Part shown: one piece after another, positions 24,627-32,137 of the stretch
Layout of the letters: each line of letters begins with the position of its first letter
Position numbering within the stretch: the stretch's first letter is position 1
Source: Chloroherpetonaceae bacterium
GTDB taxonomy: Bacteria > Bacteroidota > Chlorobiia > Chlorobiales > Thermochlorobacteraceae
Assembly: GCA_025056565.1 (NCBI GenBank)
Contig: JANWWA010000006.1
Coordinates: forward strand, 1 to 48,101
Direction of reading: 5' to 3'
Length of the DNA stretch: 48,101 nt
Program-made: the position numbers and the translations under genes
The notes under the pieces: generated by a model
The model's input: only the letters and a program-made list of their open reading frames with translations
The model's database searches: none
What the model was told of the DNA's origin: nothing

Positions 24627-25970
24627 TTATTTCACTAGCATCATCTTCTTTGTCTCCACAAAGTTGCCTGCTTGCAAGCGGTAGAAGTAGATGCCGCTTG
24701 AGAGACCTGTCGCCGTGAAGGACACTTGATACTCCCCTGCAGCTTGCCGACCACTGACCAGTGTGGCCACTTCTCTGCCTAACATATCATAGACCTTGAG
24801 ACTGACCTCACTTGCCACAGGCAGGCTGTAGCCAATCATTGTCGTTGGGTTAAATGGGTTTGGATAGTTCTGGAAAAGCTCAAACTTCATTGGGCGCGCT
24901 GCATTGCGGTCCGCTGAAGCCACGCCATCTGGTCGAAGCGTTACAGGCGTCAGCGAGAGATACGGTTGCGTTGAACCTAAGGTAAATTGCGTGAGGCTAT
25001 CTAAGGTGCGCGCATTAAAAAGCACCAGCCTGCGGTTTCCGCCCGGGGTGGTTCTTACGACAAACAGCGTATCGCCAAAGCCCAGTGTGCCCGCCGGTGC
25101 GGTGCGTGTTAGCGTGGAGAGAAGCGAAGCATTGTACAGCGTGCCCGTACTTAAAATGCCCACATTTTCAGAGTTAATCACCACGCTGCTGGGATTTCCA
25201 CCCACTGCCAGTGTGCCGACCACTTGGTCGTTTGCTGGATTAATGACGGTTACAAAGCCCAGACTATCAGGGCTGCGTGCCCCAAAAAAGCCTGTGCACA
25301 CCACGTGCAAGCGCCCCAGTCTATCGGGCGTGATGCCTTGCGGATTAGGACGCACACGAATCCGCCCTAACACCGTATCTGCCACCGTATTGATGACAAA
25401 CACCGTGCTATCAGGCGCAAAGGTGCGTGAGTCTACTGAGCGCGCCACATAGAGCTTACTTCCAACAATGAACGCATTTTGCTGCCCGGGAATAATTCGT
25501 ATTAAACCACTGAGCGTATTGTTTGCTGCGTTGAAAATAGTTACAGCACTATCTAAAAAGTTGGTGATGTAAGCTTTGCTATCGTTCAGAAATACAAGGT
25601 CATATGGGTTGCGACCGTCTGGAATTCGTACCGTTGTGATTGGCAGCGGCGTAACATTGTTGATGATGTCTGGAATGTTGATGATTTGAATGGAGTTTGC
25701 TGTGCCGTTGAAGTTTGCGCCAGAGTTGACAATGTAGAGCCGATTGTTGCGCACCCTAATCACATTTGCAATTGGACCGATAGCTGCAATGCTATCGCGC
25801 ACGACACCTGTCGTGAGGTTAATCAACGTAAGCGCTTGCGTAGGCTGCGGACTTGTTGAGCTACCAAAGCCACGAATCGCAAAAAGTAGCCGCTGCGGTT
25901 GTGCCTGTGCCCAAAGATGGCTGACTAAGGTGACGATGAGCAGCAGCGTGAGCATTACTCGTTTGTTCAT
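24627..25970 (-). CDS. T9SS-exported beta-propeller (YVTN/YncE-like) surface protein
   Basis: A 447-residue protein with a signal peptide (LTLLLIVTLVSHLWAQAQ). About 330 residues of repeating beta-propeller blades follow (NNRLYIVNSG, NDSKAYITNFLDSAVTIFN, GSKLYVARSVDS, GNPSSVVINSENVGILSTG), then a type A T9SS sorting domain (FELFQNYPNPFNPTTMIGYS to ETKKMMLVK). The propeller has the same blade type as the lipoprotein encoded just upstream, and the sorting domain is very similar to that of the next gene. By position it is the second gene behind the cobalamin riboswitch. A role in binding corrinoids outside the cell is inference from context and the known propeller fold of BtuG. Confidence 0.85.
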   Translation of the reverse strand: MNKRVMLTLLLIVTLVSHLWAQAQPQRLLFAIRGFGSSTSPQPTQALTLINLTTGVVRDSIAAIGPIANVIRVRNNRLYIVNSGANFNGTANSIQIINIPDIINNVTPLPITTVRIPDGRNPYDLVFLNDSKAYITNFLDSAVTIFNAANNTLSGLIRIIPGQQNAFIVGSKLYVARSVDSRTFAPDSTVFVINTVADTVLGRIRVRPNPQGITPDRLGRLHVVCTGFFGARSPDSLGFVTVINPANDQVVGTLAVGGNPSSVVINSENVGILSTGTLYNASLLSTLTRTAPAGTLGFGDTLFVVRTTPGGNRRLVLFNARTLDSLTQFTLGSTQPYLSLTPVTLRPDGVASADRNAARPMKFELFQNYPNPFNPTTMIGYSLPVASEVSLKVYDMLGREVATLVSGRQAAGEYQVSFTATGLSSGIYFYRLQAGNFVETKKMMLVK

Positions 25971-25999
25971 TTTGTCCTCCTTTTGATTGGTTCAGTGTT

Positions 26000-27064
26000 T
26001 CATCGCAAAAACGCGATGCTTGATGGGTTAATCCCTGCTTGAAATGAAAACTTGCGCCGCCCTTCACGGTCAAAGCAGATGACTTCGCCACGCACGACGT
26101 AGTTAATCGCATCGCAGCCGTAGAGGTCGCCTGTGCTCTCGTCGACTTCAATCGCATAGAGCAGGCGGAAGTTGGATGCATCTATGAAGTTTTCCCGAAC
26201 AATGCGCTCTAAGCGTGTGTCGAAGAGCGAAATCGTATTGCGCCGCGCAATGTAGGCTGTATCGCCTTTGAGACAGATGCGGTCAATTTCAAAGGGTAAG
26301 GTTGCTTTGACTTGGTCTGTGCGACTATCAATAATCATTAGGCGGGAGGGCACATCTTGGTAGTTGCCACGTGAAATCACATACACATCGCCTTCTTTAT
26401 CGGCGACCACTGCGCCCGGATTGATACGCAACGGAATACGCTTTATTTCTCGTAGCGAAATTGGGTCAATGACGGAAACTGTGCTGTCGTAATTTGGAAA
26501 ATCCAAGCCCCCTGAGTTGGCGACATAGATTTTGCCATTTTGAAACGCAAGACCTTCGGGGTGCCGCCCTACGCGAATCACACTGGTTACCACAAGCCGC
26601 GCGGTGTCAATCACACAAACCGTGCCATCAAAGCATGTTACAAAGAGCCTTCCGCCAACCAGCAGCATTTCACGGGGCTGACGGGCTACATTGCTATTGA
26701 AGAGTGGAATTGTTGCAAGGGCGCGACCGCTGCGTGCATCTAAGACTTCAATCTTGCTGGAGACATTCACCAGCACATAGAGCTTATCGCGCAGCATAAG
26801 AAGGTCGTTGCCCGTGTCACCCAGCGTGCGGCGATTAATTAGCTCAAAAAAGTCGGTGGTCGCTTTGTTAGAATCCAGTGAGTAAAACGTGAGCGTGGAA
26901 TTATTGCGTTGGAAGAGTCCTTCATTCAGCACATAGATGCCGCGTGTGATGGCAGGTGCAGACGGCGCAGGTTCAGTCGGCATAGGTCGGCAAGTCGCTA
27001 AGACAAGCGATAATAGACCCACAGTTACCCCTGCCACGAATGGCTTTTTAGGTAAGACATGCAT
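26000..27064 (-). CDS. Surface beta-propeller lipoprotein, BtuG-like (DUF5074/YncE type)
   Basis: First gene behind the cobalamin riboswitch; about 354 residues. A lipoprotein signal peptide ends in the lipobox LATC, making Cys25 the lipidated residue. The mature part opens with GIYVLNEGLFQRNNSTLTFYS, the start I associate with DUF5074/BtuG-type seven-bladed propellers. Blades follow (DKLYVLVNVSSKIEVLDA, GRLFVTCFDGTVCVIDT, GKIYVANSGG, GDVYVISRGN). In Bacteroides, BtuG is an outer-leaflet lipoprotein that binds cobalamin with very high affinity and hands it to BtuB. The start is uncertain: ATG 27064 is used, GTG 27073 is possible. No BtuB gene is adjacent, so partner and ligand are inferred. 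Confidence 0.82.
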   Translation of the reverse strand: MHVLPKKPFVAGVTVGLLSLVLATCRPMPTEPAPSAPAITRGIYVLNEGLFQRNNSTLTFYSLDSNKATTDFFELINRRTLGDTGNDLLMLRDKLYVLVNVSSKIEVLDARSGRALATIPLFNSNVARQPREMLLVGGRLFVTCFDGTVCVIDTARLVVTSVIRVGRHPEGLAFQNGKIYVANSGGLDFPNYDSTVSVIDPISLREIKRIPLRINPGAVVADKEGDVYVISRGNYQDVPSRLMIIDSRTDQVKATLPFEIDRICLKGDTAYIARRNTISLFDTRLERIVRENFIDASNFRLLYAIEVDESTGDLYGCDAINYVVRGEVICFDREGRRKFSFQAGINPSSIAFLR

Positions 27065-27342
27065 TTTCACCACTGGGTTTTTTCTGCTTTGCCTTCGCAG
27101 GACGGCTTAGAGCAGGCGGCTATCTTTCTTCTCGCTTGGGTGCAATCTGAGTCTGGTCGCTCAGCTATTTCTAACGCTTTTTTCCCTTCGTGATGTGAGT
27201 CGTCGCAAAGGCGCTTCGGGAATACTCTTTCAAGCGAAATCAGCTACTTCTTTGCTCACGGATTGCCCACGAAAGCTTTTGCAGACAGGTTTTCACTGAG
27301 ATACGTTGCCCAACGATGGTCCCGTCGTTGTACTGGCAAGTA

Positions 27343-27531
27343 TGGTTCGGCAGGTCTCCTGACTTCTCGCGTGCTTTGTGAAGCCGTCTTCCCAAAAGCG
27401 TTTTGGGGCGCTTCCAGTGACCGCTTCGCTCTGATGCGAGTTACAGTTGCGGGCACAGTTCCCGACTACATCGCTCACCATAGCGACTTCACGGGATTCC
27501 CTATTCTCCCCTTCTTTGGGGCACCGAACCA
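27343..27531 (-). promoter_or_regulatory. Cobalamin (adenosylcobalamin-type) riboswitch aptamer
   Basis: Read on the minus strand. The closing stem P1 is perfect: TGGTTCGG (27524-27531) pairs with CCGAACCA (27343-27350). The conserved B12 box AAGTCAGGAGACCTGCC lies at 27349-27365, the core element GCCCGCAACTGTAA at 27441-27454, and the 5' GGGAATCCCGTG segment begins at 27501. A GGTCACTGG segment near 27413-27421 provides the L5 region. A hairpin (27311-27330) with loop CGGGACCA follows and could form the kissing contact with GGTC of L5. The 278-nt stretch to the first gene shows no clear intrinsic terminator, so control of translation is more likely than early termination. Confidence 0.95.
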
Positions 27532-27557
27532 GCTTTTGAAAGAACTGTTTTGCTCCG

Positions 27558-27588
27558 CAAAGTTAACACGCTGCAAAGGCTTATCAAA
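27558..27588 (-). promoter_or_regulatory. Bacteroidetes-type promoter of the cobalamin-riboswitch operon
   Basis: On the minus strand TTTG (27585-27588) is followed after exactly 19 nt by TAACTTTG (27558-27565), a full match to TTTG-N19-TAnnTTTG. The expected start is near 27551, about 20 nt before the 5' strand of the riboswitch P1 stem, exactly where it should be. Confidence 0.85.
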
Positions 27589-27845
27589 ATCTCGACCCTT
27601 TTAACACAACGCTTTCTTATTACTGCGGCTTATTCGGAAACATTTAGCGGAATGCAGCTACTCACTTTTTGCACACACCCGGCCACTCTGACTTGACTGT
27701 TTTTGCGAAATTTACGCCGATACACAACGCTGTCAAACCCTACCGTTCCCCCGTGTTTCAACCGAAAATCTCATCACCAATGCCTAAGGAAAATGTGATT
27801 CGCAAGAGCGTGCTCCCGATACGCTAACCGTGCCTTAAACACACC
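27589..27845. other. Intergenic stretch with no feature seen
   Basis: About 257 bp between the riboswitch promoter and the palindromic repeat cluster. I see no coding frame with good character, no tRNA and no strong hairpin. Confidence 0.4.
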
Positions 27846-27870
27846 TCCTCTCCTTACAAAAAAGAGAGGA
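27846..27870. repeat. Palindromic repeat, diverged copy
   Basis: Imperfect inverted repeat with TCCTCTC (27846-27852) and GAGAGGA (27864-27870) around CTTACAAAAAA. It is the first of three palindromes of one family within 130 bp and appears to be a decayed copy. Confidence 0.6.
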
Positions 27871-27890
27871 ATAGGTGGGTGAGTCAATTC

Positions 27891-27913
27891 CTCTCTCCTT
27901 GCAAAGGAGAGAG
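27891..27913. repeat. Palindromic repeat, second copy
   Basis: Inverted repeat CTCTCTCCTT (27891-27900) and AAGGAGAGAG (27904-27913) around GCA. It has the same layout as the neighbouring copies but a CTCTCTCC arm instead of CCCCTCTCC. Confidence 0.7.
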
Positions 27914-27950
27914 ACCTACGGGTTACAGTAAGCATAACCTTAGCAGGTCG

Positions 27951-28019
27951 CCTCCCCTCTCCTTACAAAGGAGAGGAGCCGGGGTGAGGTCAGCCCAACT
28001 TGATTTCATCGGCTAAAAC
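27951..28019 (+). repeat. Direct repeat unit, left copy (palindrome plus moxR-like tail)
   Basis: A 69-bp unit made of the CCTCCCCTCTCC/GGAGAGG palindrome, then CCGGGGTGAGGT, then GCCCAACTTGATTTCATCGG and CTAAAAC. A near-identical 70-bp copy lies at 28661-28730 in the same orientation. The tail includes TTGATTTCATCGGCTAAAA (28000-28018), identical to bases 35607-35625 within the MoxR ATPase gene. Confidence 0.85.
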
Positions 28020-28147
28020 CATGTTGAGTTCAACGACTAACCAGCCTTATTCTTATGCCCAAAAGCATTTTAGAGCTGAAACGCCTTGCTTTTATAACTT
28101 GCGGGCTCTGACGGGAGCATAAAAATGAAAGGAAATGAGGAAACCTT

Positions 28148-28584
28148 ATGCTCACGGTAGACGAAATCAAGCGAATAGGCATCCACGCGCCGAAAGAGTA
28201 TCAGCGTTTGATTGCAACGCTTATCATTGCGCTTGGCAATCTATATCGCTCAGGGAAAATCCAGTTAGAGCCACTTCCCGAAACGATGCTCAACGAGGGA
28301 CAAACCAGTCCTGTGACTGATATTATGCTATTTGATAACGAGCGCGATGAAACGCCTATTATCATTGAAATTGCGCACGGCACGGGTGTCAAATCCGACC
28401 AAATCAAAGTGAAGGAGCTGGTAGCAAGCAATTTCTACGGCATCCGTGAAGCCTTCATTTACGATTACAAAAACAAGCGTTGGCACATTGGCACAAGTAT
28501 ATCAAGAGGAAAGGCTTTGCAACCGAACGCGTTTCGCTCAGCGACATTTTGCAGCTTGATTTTAATATGTTTCTTTTGCAATAA
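28148..28584 (+). pseudogene. Uma2-like nuclease gene with a frameshift
   Basis: From the ATG at 28148 the frame reads as a Uma2-related protein: MLTVDEIKRIGIHAPKEYQR, SPVTDIMLFDNERDETPIIIEI and ASNFYGIREAFIYDYKNKRWHIGT. At about 28493-28496 similarity moves to the -1 frame, which continues KYIKRKGFATERVSLSDILQ and ends LDFNMFLLQ at TAA 28582-28584. That is the expected C-terminal end of the family. The original frame instead runs into repeat DNA until 28699. The stop codon lies inside a copy of the 18-bp repeat (28576-28593). The gene is bracketed by two 69-70 bp direct repeats. A sequencing or assembly error remains possible. Confidence 0.65.
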
Positions 28585-28593
28585 CAGAATTTT
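28576..28593 (+). repeat. Dispersed 18-bp repeat, copy 4
   Basis: Exact TTGCAATAACAGAATTTT. It overlaps the end of the frameshifted Uma2 gene and supplies its stop codon (the TAA in GCAATAACAG). Palindromic repeat sequence begins a few bases downstream. Confidence 0.8.
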
Positions 28594-28660
28594 CTCTCCT
28601 CTTACAAAGGGGAACGGTCAGCTCCCCTCTCCACGAGAGGTCAGGGGTGAAGTCACCTTT

Positions 28661-28730
28661 CCTCCCCTCTCCTTACAAAGGAGAGGGGCTGGGGGGTGAG
28701 GTTGCCCAACTTGATTTCATCGGCTAAAAC
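28661..28730 (+). repeat. Direct repeat unit, right copy (palindrome plus moxR-like tail)
   Basis: A 70-bp copy of the unit at 27951-28019, with only a few differences (for example a CTGGGGGG tract). The perfect palindrome is at 28664-28688. The tail again contains TTGATTTCATCGGCTAAAA (28711-28729). A degenerate related stretch (28602-28660) lies immediately to its left. Confidence 0.85.
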
Positions 28731-28752
28731 TAAGTGAATAAAACGCCTTAAA

Positions 28753-29464
28753 ATGAACCACTGGCTAGCGCTAAGCATAGAGTATGCCAATCAGCGCTCT
28801 TATCTTGATGATCTTTTCCAAGTTTATCCGACAATCCCAGAGGGCATTAGAGATATCAGTCCAGAACAGTGGGACAAGGTAGAAAAAGCGTTCAAGCATA
28901 AAAATAATAATGCTTTATTCGAGAACTCTTGTAACTTCAAAAGACAGTTACATTGCTTATCTTAAGCGTGATCTTTCTGCAATTGAGCGTAATCCTACGA
29001 CCGTTAATCAGCCAAAGGAAACCAATCGTCAAATTGGTCCGTTTTTCCGACGCTGGCTCAACTCTAAAGCGTTAGGTATCACACCTGTAACACTCGATGA
29101 ATTCACAAAGAGCAAGAAAGACGCTATCTTAGACGGAAGTGACAAGCAACTAATGGATTTTGCTCATCAAGAGTTAAACTATAAACATCATAAAGGTCTT
29201 GATTTTATTGGTCGCTTTAACGGCAAGTATGTGATTGGAGAAGCCAAGTTCCTAACTGATTTTGGTGGTCATCAAAATGCACAGTTTAATGATGCAATTA
29301 GCGTCTTAAAGGTTAGAAATGTAAAGGCTATAAAAATTGCTATTCTTGATGGCGTGCTTTACATTAGGGGAAAGACCAAAATGTATAAGCAGATTACTAC
29401 TGAATACAAGAATTTGAACATTATGAGTAGCCTCGTGCTTCGTGAATTTCTATACCACTTATGA
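28753..29464 (+). pseudogene. Type II restriction endonuclease gene, frameshifted
   Basis: Two overlapping frames together read as one restriction enzyme. The first begins MNHWLALSIEYANQRSYLDD and continues through VYPTIPEGIRDISPEQWDKV to about 28930. The second takes over by about 28950 with DSYIAYLKRDLSAIERNPTT and runs to the stop at 29464. The second part holds the likely PD-(D/E)xK site: Asp in GLDFIGRFNGKYVIGEAKF with the E-x-K of GEAK. From memory of the family, about 20 residues also seem missing between NPTTVN and PKETNRQIGP. The end overlaps the methyltransferase start as ATGA, the normal layout of a restriction-modification operon. The local DNA is clearly AT-richer than its neighbours. 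Confidence 0.65.
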
Positions 29465-30630
29465 CTATGCAGCTTTCTTACCCAAACAAAAAGACTGAAC
29501 AGGAAATCTTCGACAGCATTCCTGACATTGAGCTTGAGCAAGTAAACGAAAGCAGCAGTCCGAACCTGCTCATTCACTCTGAGAACTTAGTTGCGCTAAA
29601 ATGTCTCATTACGAAGCATAACCTTGCTGGAAAAATTGATTTGATTTACATAGACCCACCGTTTGCAACCAGCAATGTTTTCAAAATAACAGGCAGCCGC
29701 GCCAACACAATTAGCAATAGTTCTGCCGGCGCCGTTGCATATACCGACCATCTCAAAGGCGCTGAATTTATTGAGTTTCTTCGTGAGCGACTTGTGCTGC
29801 TGAAAATTCTGCTGTCTGACAGAGGCTCAATCTACCTGCATACTGACTACAAAATTGGGCATTATGTAAAAGTCGCAATGGACGAAATTTTCGGCATTGA
29901 AAATTTCAGAAACGACATTACTAGAATCAAATGCAATCCTAAAAACTTTGCCCGAAAGGGCTATGGAAACATCAAAGACCTCATCTTGTTCTACTCAAAG
30001 TCAGACAATTTAATTTGGAATGAACCCAAACTTCCATACACCGAAGCAGACAAGGTCAAGCTTTTTCCCAAAGTTGATAAAGACGGTCGGCGATACACGA
30101 CAATTCCACTTCACGCGCCTGGAGAAACCCAAAACGGGAAAACTGCACAAGCCTTCAAGGGTATTTTACCGCCATCTGGCCGACATTGGCGTAGCGACAT
30201 ACAGACTTTGGAACAATGGGACAAAGCAGGCCTGATCGAATGGAGCGAGAGCGGCACTCCGCGAAAAAAAATTTACCTTGATGAGCAAGATGGAAAGCGC
30301 GTGCAAGATATCTGGGAGTTCAAAGACCCACAGTACCCCACCTACCCAACTGAAAAGAATTTTGACTTGCTTAACTTAATTGTACGCACTTCCTCTAACG
30401 AAAATAGCATTGTATTAGACTGCTTTGCTGGCTCAGGCACAACTTTGAAAGCCGCCCAAATTAATGGGCGGAAATGGATTGGCATTGACCAATCCGATGC
30501 AGCAATTAAGGCAATTACTCGAAAACTTGATGCTGTGGAAGATAACCTGTTTGTCTCAAAGCCTGATTACAAATTTTTAGTCGAAAAGCGGACACAAGGT
30601 CACCTAAACCTACTTTGCTATGACGCTTAA
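29461..30630 (+). CDS. Site-specific DNA methyltransferase (N4/N6, beta-class motif order), type II
   Basis: A 389-residue amino-methyltransferase. Catalytic motif IV (IYIDPPFATSN, DPPF at 65-68) comes before the SAM-binding motif I (VLDCFAGSGTT, FAGSGTT at 322-328). This is the beta-class order, with the target recognition region between them. Motif X-like residues (EKNFDLLNLIVRTSS) precede motif I. The gene appears intact. Its ATG overlaps the stop of the broken restriction gene by four bases (ATGA). It probably now acts as a solitary methyltransferase that protects or marks a site once cut by its partner. Adenine versus cytosine specificity and the recognition sequence cannot be read from the protein. 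Confidence 0.9.
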   Translation: MTMQLSYPNKKTEQEIFDSIPDIELEQVNESSSPNLLIHSENLVALKCLITKHNLAGKIDLIYIDPPFATSNVFKITGSRANTISNSSAGAVAYTDHLKGAEFIEFLRERLVLLKILLSDRGSIYLHTDYKIGHYVKVAMDEIFGIENFRNDITRIKCNPKNFARKGYGNIKDLILFYSKSDNLIWNEPKLPYTEADKVKLFPKVDKDGRRYTTIPLHAPGETQNGKTAQAFKGILPPSGRHWRSDIQTLEQWDKAGLIEWSESGTPRKKIYLDEQDGKRVQDIWEFKDPQYPTYPTEKNFDLLNLIVRTSSNENSIVLDCFAGSGTTLKAAQINGRKWIGIDQSDAAIKAITRKLDAVEDNLFVSKPDYKFLVEKRTQGHLNLLCYDA

Positions 30631-30988
30631 TAGCGCGCTATTTTGCCTAAACCGTCCACCAGTTGTGCTGCGGATTTGGCTGTATATTTTGCTTGCTTGG
30701 CTTTTACTCCTACCTGCTGAACTGCGGGCACAAAGTAGCCAAAGACCTCATACCTTCCACTCCTTGCTTCTTTCGCATCAAGGTAAGTGGGTGATGTGGG
30801 ACGGCGCCGGATTGCGCAATAGTGTCTTCAAACTCAAAGCTGTCCAAGAGGATTACATTGCCTTGCAGTGGTCAGAAGACAAAACTGGGATTTTCGAATA
30901 CATCATTCCGCTCCAAAGCATTCACCACCTTGTCCTTACCCAAACCGATACCCTTCAGCTTGTTACCTACCACCGCATAGCACGATAG
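30620..30988 (+). CDS. Small exported protein, unknown function
   Basis: A 122-residue protein whose start overlaps the methyltransferase end by 11 bp. A hydrophobic segment (WLYILLAWLLLLPAELRAQ, about residues 20-38) looks like a signal peptide with cleavage after RAQ. The rest is a small beta-rich domain (HQGKWVMWDGAG, DYIALQWSEDKTGIFEYIIP) that I do not recognise. The overlap suggests co-transcription with the methyltransferase, but the protein has no visible link to restriction or modification. Confidence 0.5.
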   Translation: MTLNSALFCLNRPPVVLRIWLYILLAWLLLLPAELRAQSSQRPHTFHSLLLSHQGKWVMWDGAGLRNSVFKLKAVQEDYIALQWSEDKTGIFEYIIPLQSIHHLVLTQTDTLQLVTYHRIAR

Positions 30989-31083
30989 GTCTTTCTGCAG
31001 AGCTTTCACAAGGATTATTTGCGCACTTTAAGAGCTACCACATTGCTCTTCAATGCCAGCGTTCAGCTAAAGGGTCTTACCCT

Positions 31084-32133
31084 TCATCGTGAATGCTGAC
31101 CCGCTTCACAATAGGAGTGGGATTGCGTGAGCATTTGCCGACGCGCTTCTGCGATTTCCTCTGCCAAATACGTGGCTTCAATCACACTCTTTGGATTTGC
31201 AATGCCTTTGCCTGCAATGTCGAATGCCGTGCCATGGTCAGGCGAGGTGCGCACAATCGGCAGTCCTGCTGTTACATTGACGCCGGTTTCAAATGCCAGC
31301 ATTTTGAAAGGAATTAAGCCTTGGTCGTGATACAGCGCTAGCACGGCATCGAAGTGCTTGTAGTGCTTCGCCCCAAAGAAACCATCAGCCGCAAAGACTC
31401 CACTGACTTCAAACTCTTTCTTCAACGCATCCAGCTCAGGCTGAATCCACTCAACTTCTTCTCGCCCAATTACGCCGTTATCCGATGAATGAGGATTGAG
31501 TCCCAAGACGGCAATCTTTGGCGACCGAATGCCAAAGTCACGTCGTAAGGCTTGCACCAGTGAAGCGATATGTGGTCGCAATCCTCCTGAGGCTCTCAGC
31601 GTTTCGGAGACCTCTCTAAGTGGCACATGCACCGTTGCCAGCGCAACTCGCAGTTTTGTGTGCCTATCAGCCAGTATCATCTGTGCTTTGGCATTGTAGC
31701 CTTCTTTTCTGCAAAGAAATTCCAGAAAGTCCGTATGCCCTTGAAACGCATATCCAGCCGCCTGAATTGCCTCTTTGTGAATCGGTGCAGTGACCATCGC
31801 ATCGGCCTTGCCTGCAAGACAGAGCTTTGCAGCAGTTTCGATTGCTTGCATGGACAGCGCGCCTGCATCCGCTTGCACCGTGCCCACTTTCATCTTGATA
31901 GGGCACGACAGACTTAGCACATAAAGCCGTTCATTGGAGAGCGGCAGCCCATCCAGCGAATGGATTTCTTCAATCGGCACTTGAAAGCCCAGCTCTTTTG
32001 CATAGAACTTCATCACACAGTAAGAGCCAACCACAATGTAGCAATGCTCACTTTGACGCCGTGCCTTAAACGCTTTGAGAAGAATCTCCGGACCAATGCC
32101 GTTGGCATCGCCGTGCGTCCAAAGAATGCGCAT
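31084..32133 (-). CDS. pdxA: 4-hydroxythreonine-4-phosphate dehydrogenase
   Basis: NAD-dependent enzyme of the DXP-dependent pyridoxal phosphate pathway, 349 residues. Characteristic segments are the N-terminal HGDANGIGPEILLKAF, the metal-site region AYKHFDAVLALYHDQGLIPFKM-like (here HYKHFDAVLALYHDQGL), and NVTAGLPIVRTSPDHGTAFDIAGKG. The ATG at 32133 (MRILWTHGD) fits the family; a TTG-initiated extension to 32163 would overlap the upstream DUF4293 gene. It follows that gene with a gap of 4 bp. Confidence 0.95.
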   Translation of the reverse strand: MRILWTHGDANGIGPEILLKAFKARRQSEHCYIVVGSYCVMKFYAKELGFQVPIEEIHSLDGLPLSNERLYVLSLSCPIKMKVGTVQADAGALSMQAIETAAKLCLAGKADAMVTAPIHKEAIQAAGYAFQGHTDFLEFLCRKEGYNAKAQMILADRHTKLRVALATVHVPLREVSETLRASGGLRPHIASLVQALRRDFGIRSPKIAVLGLNPHSSDNGVIGREEVEWIQPELDALKKEFEVSGVFAADGFFGAKHYKHFDAVLALYHDQGLIPFKMLAFETGVNVTAGLPIVRTSPDHGTAFDIAGKGIANPKSVIEATYLAEEIAEARRQMLTQSHSYCEAGQHSR

Positions 32134-32137
32134 ACTG

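Noticed and set aside
27263-27604. A 113-codon plus-strand open frame across the riboswitch region
   Set aside because: It runs antisense to a well-conserved cobalamin riboswitch and its promoter; the translation has no protein-like pattern.
27840-28730. Possible CRISPR array from repeated palindromes
   Set aside because: Repeats are unevenly spaced, arms differ between copies, the longest interval contains a gene, and no cas gene is present.
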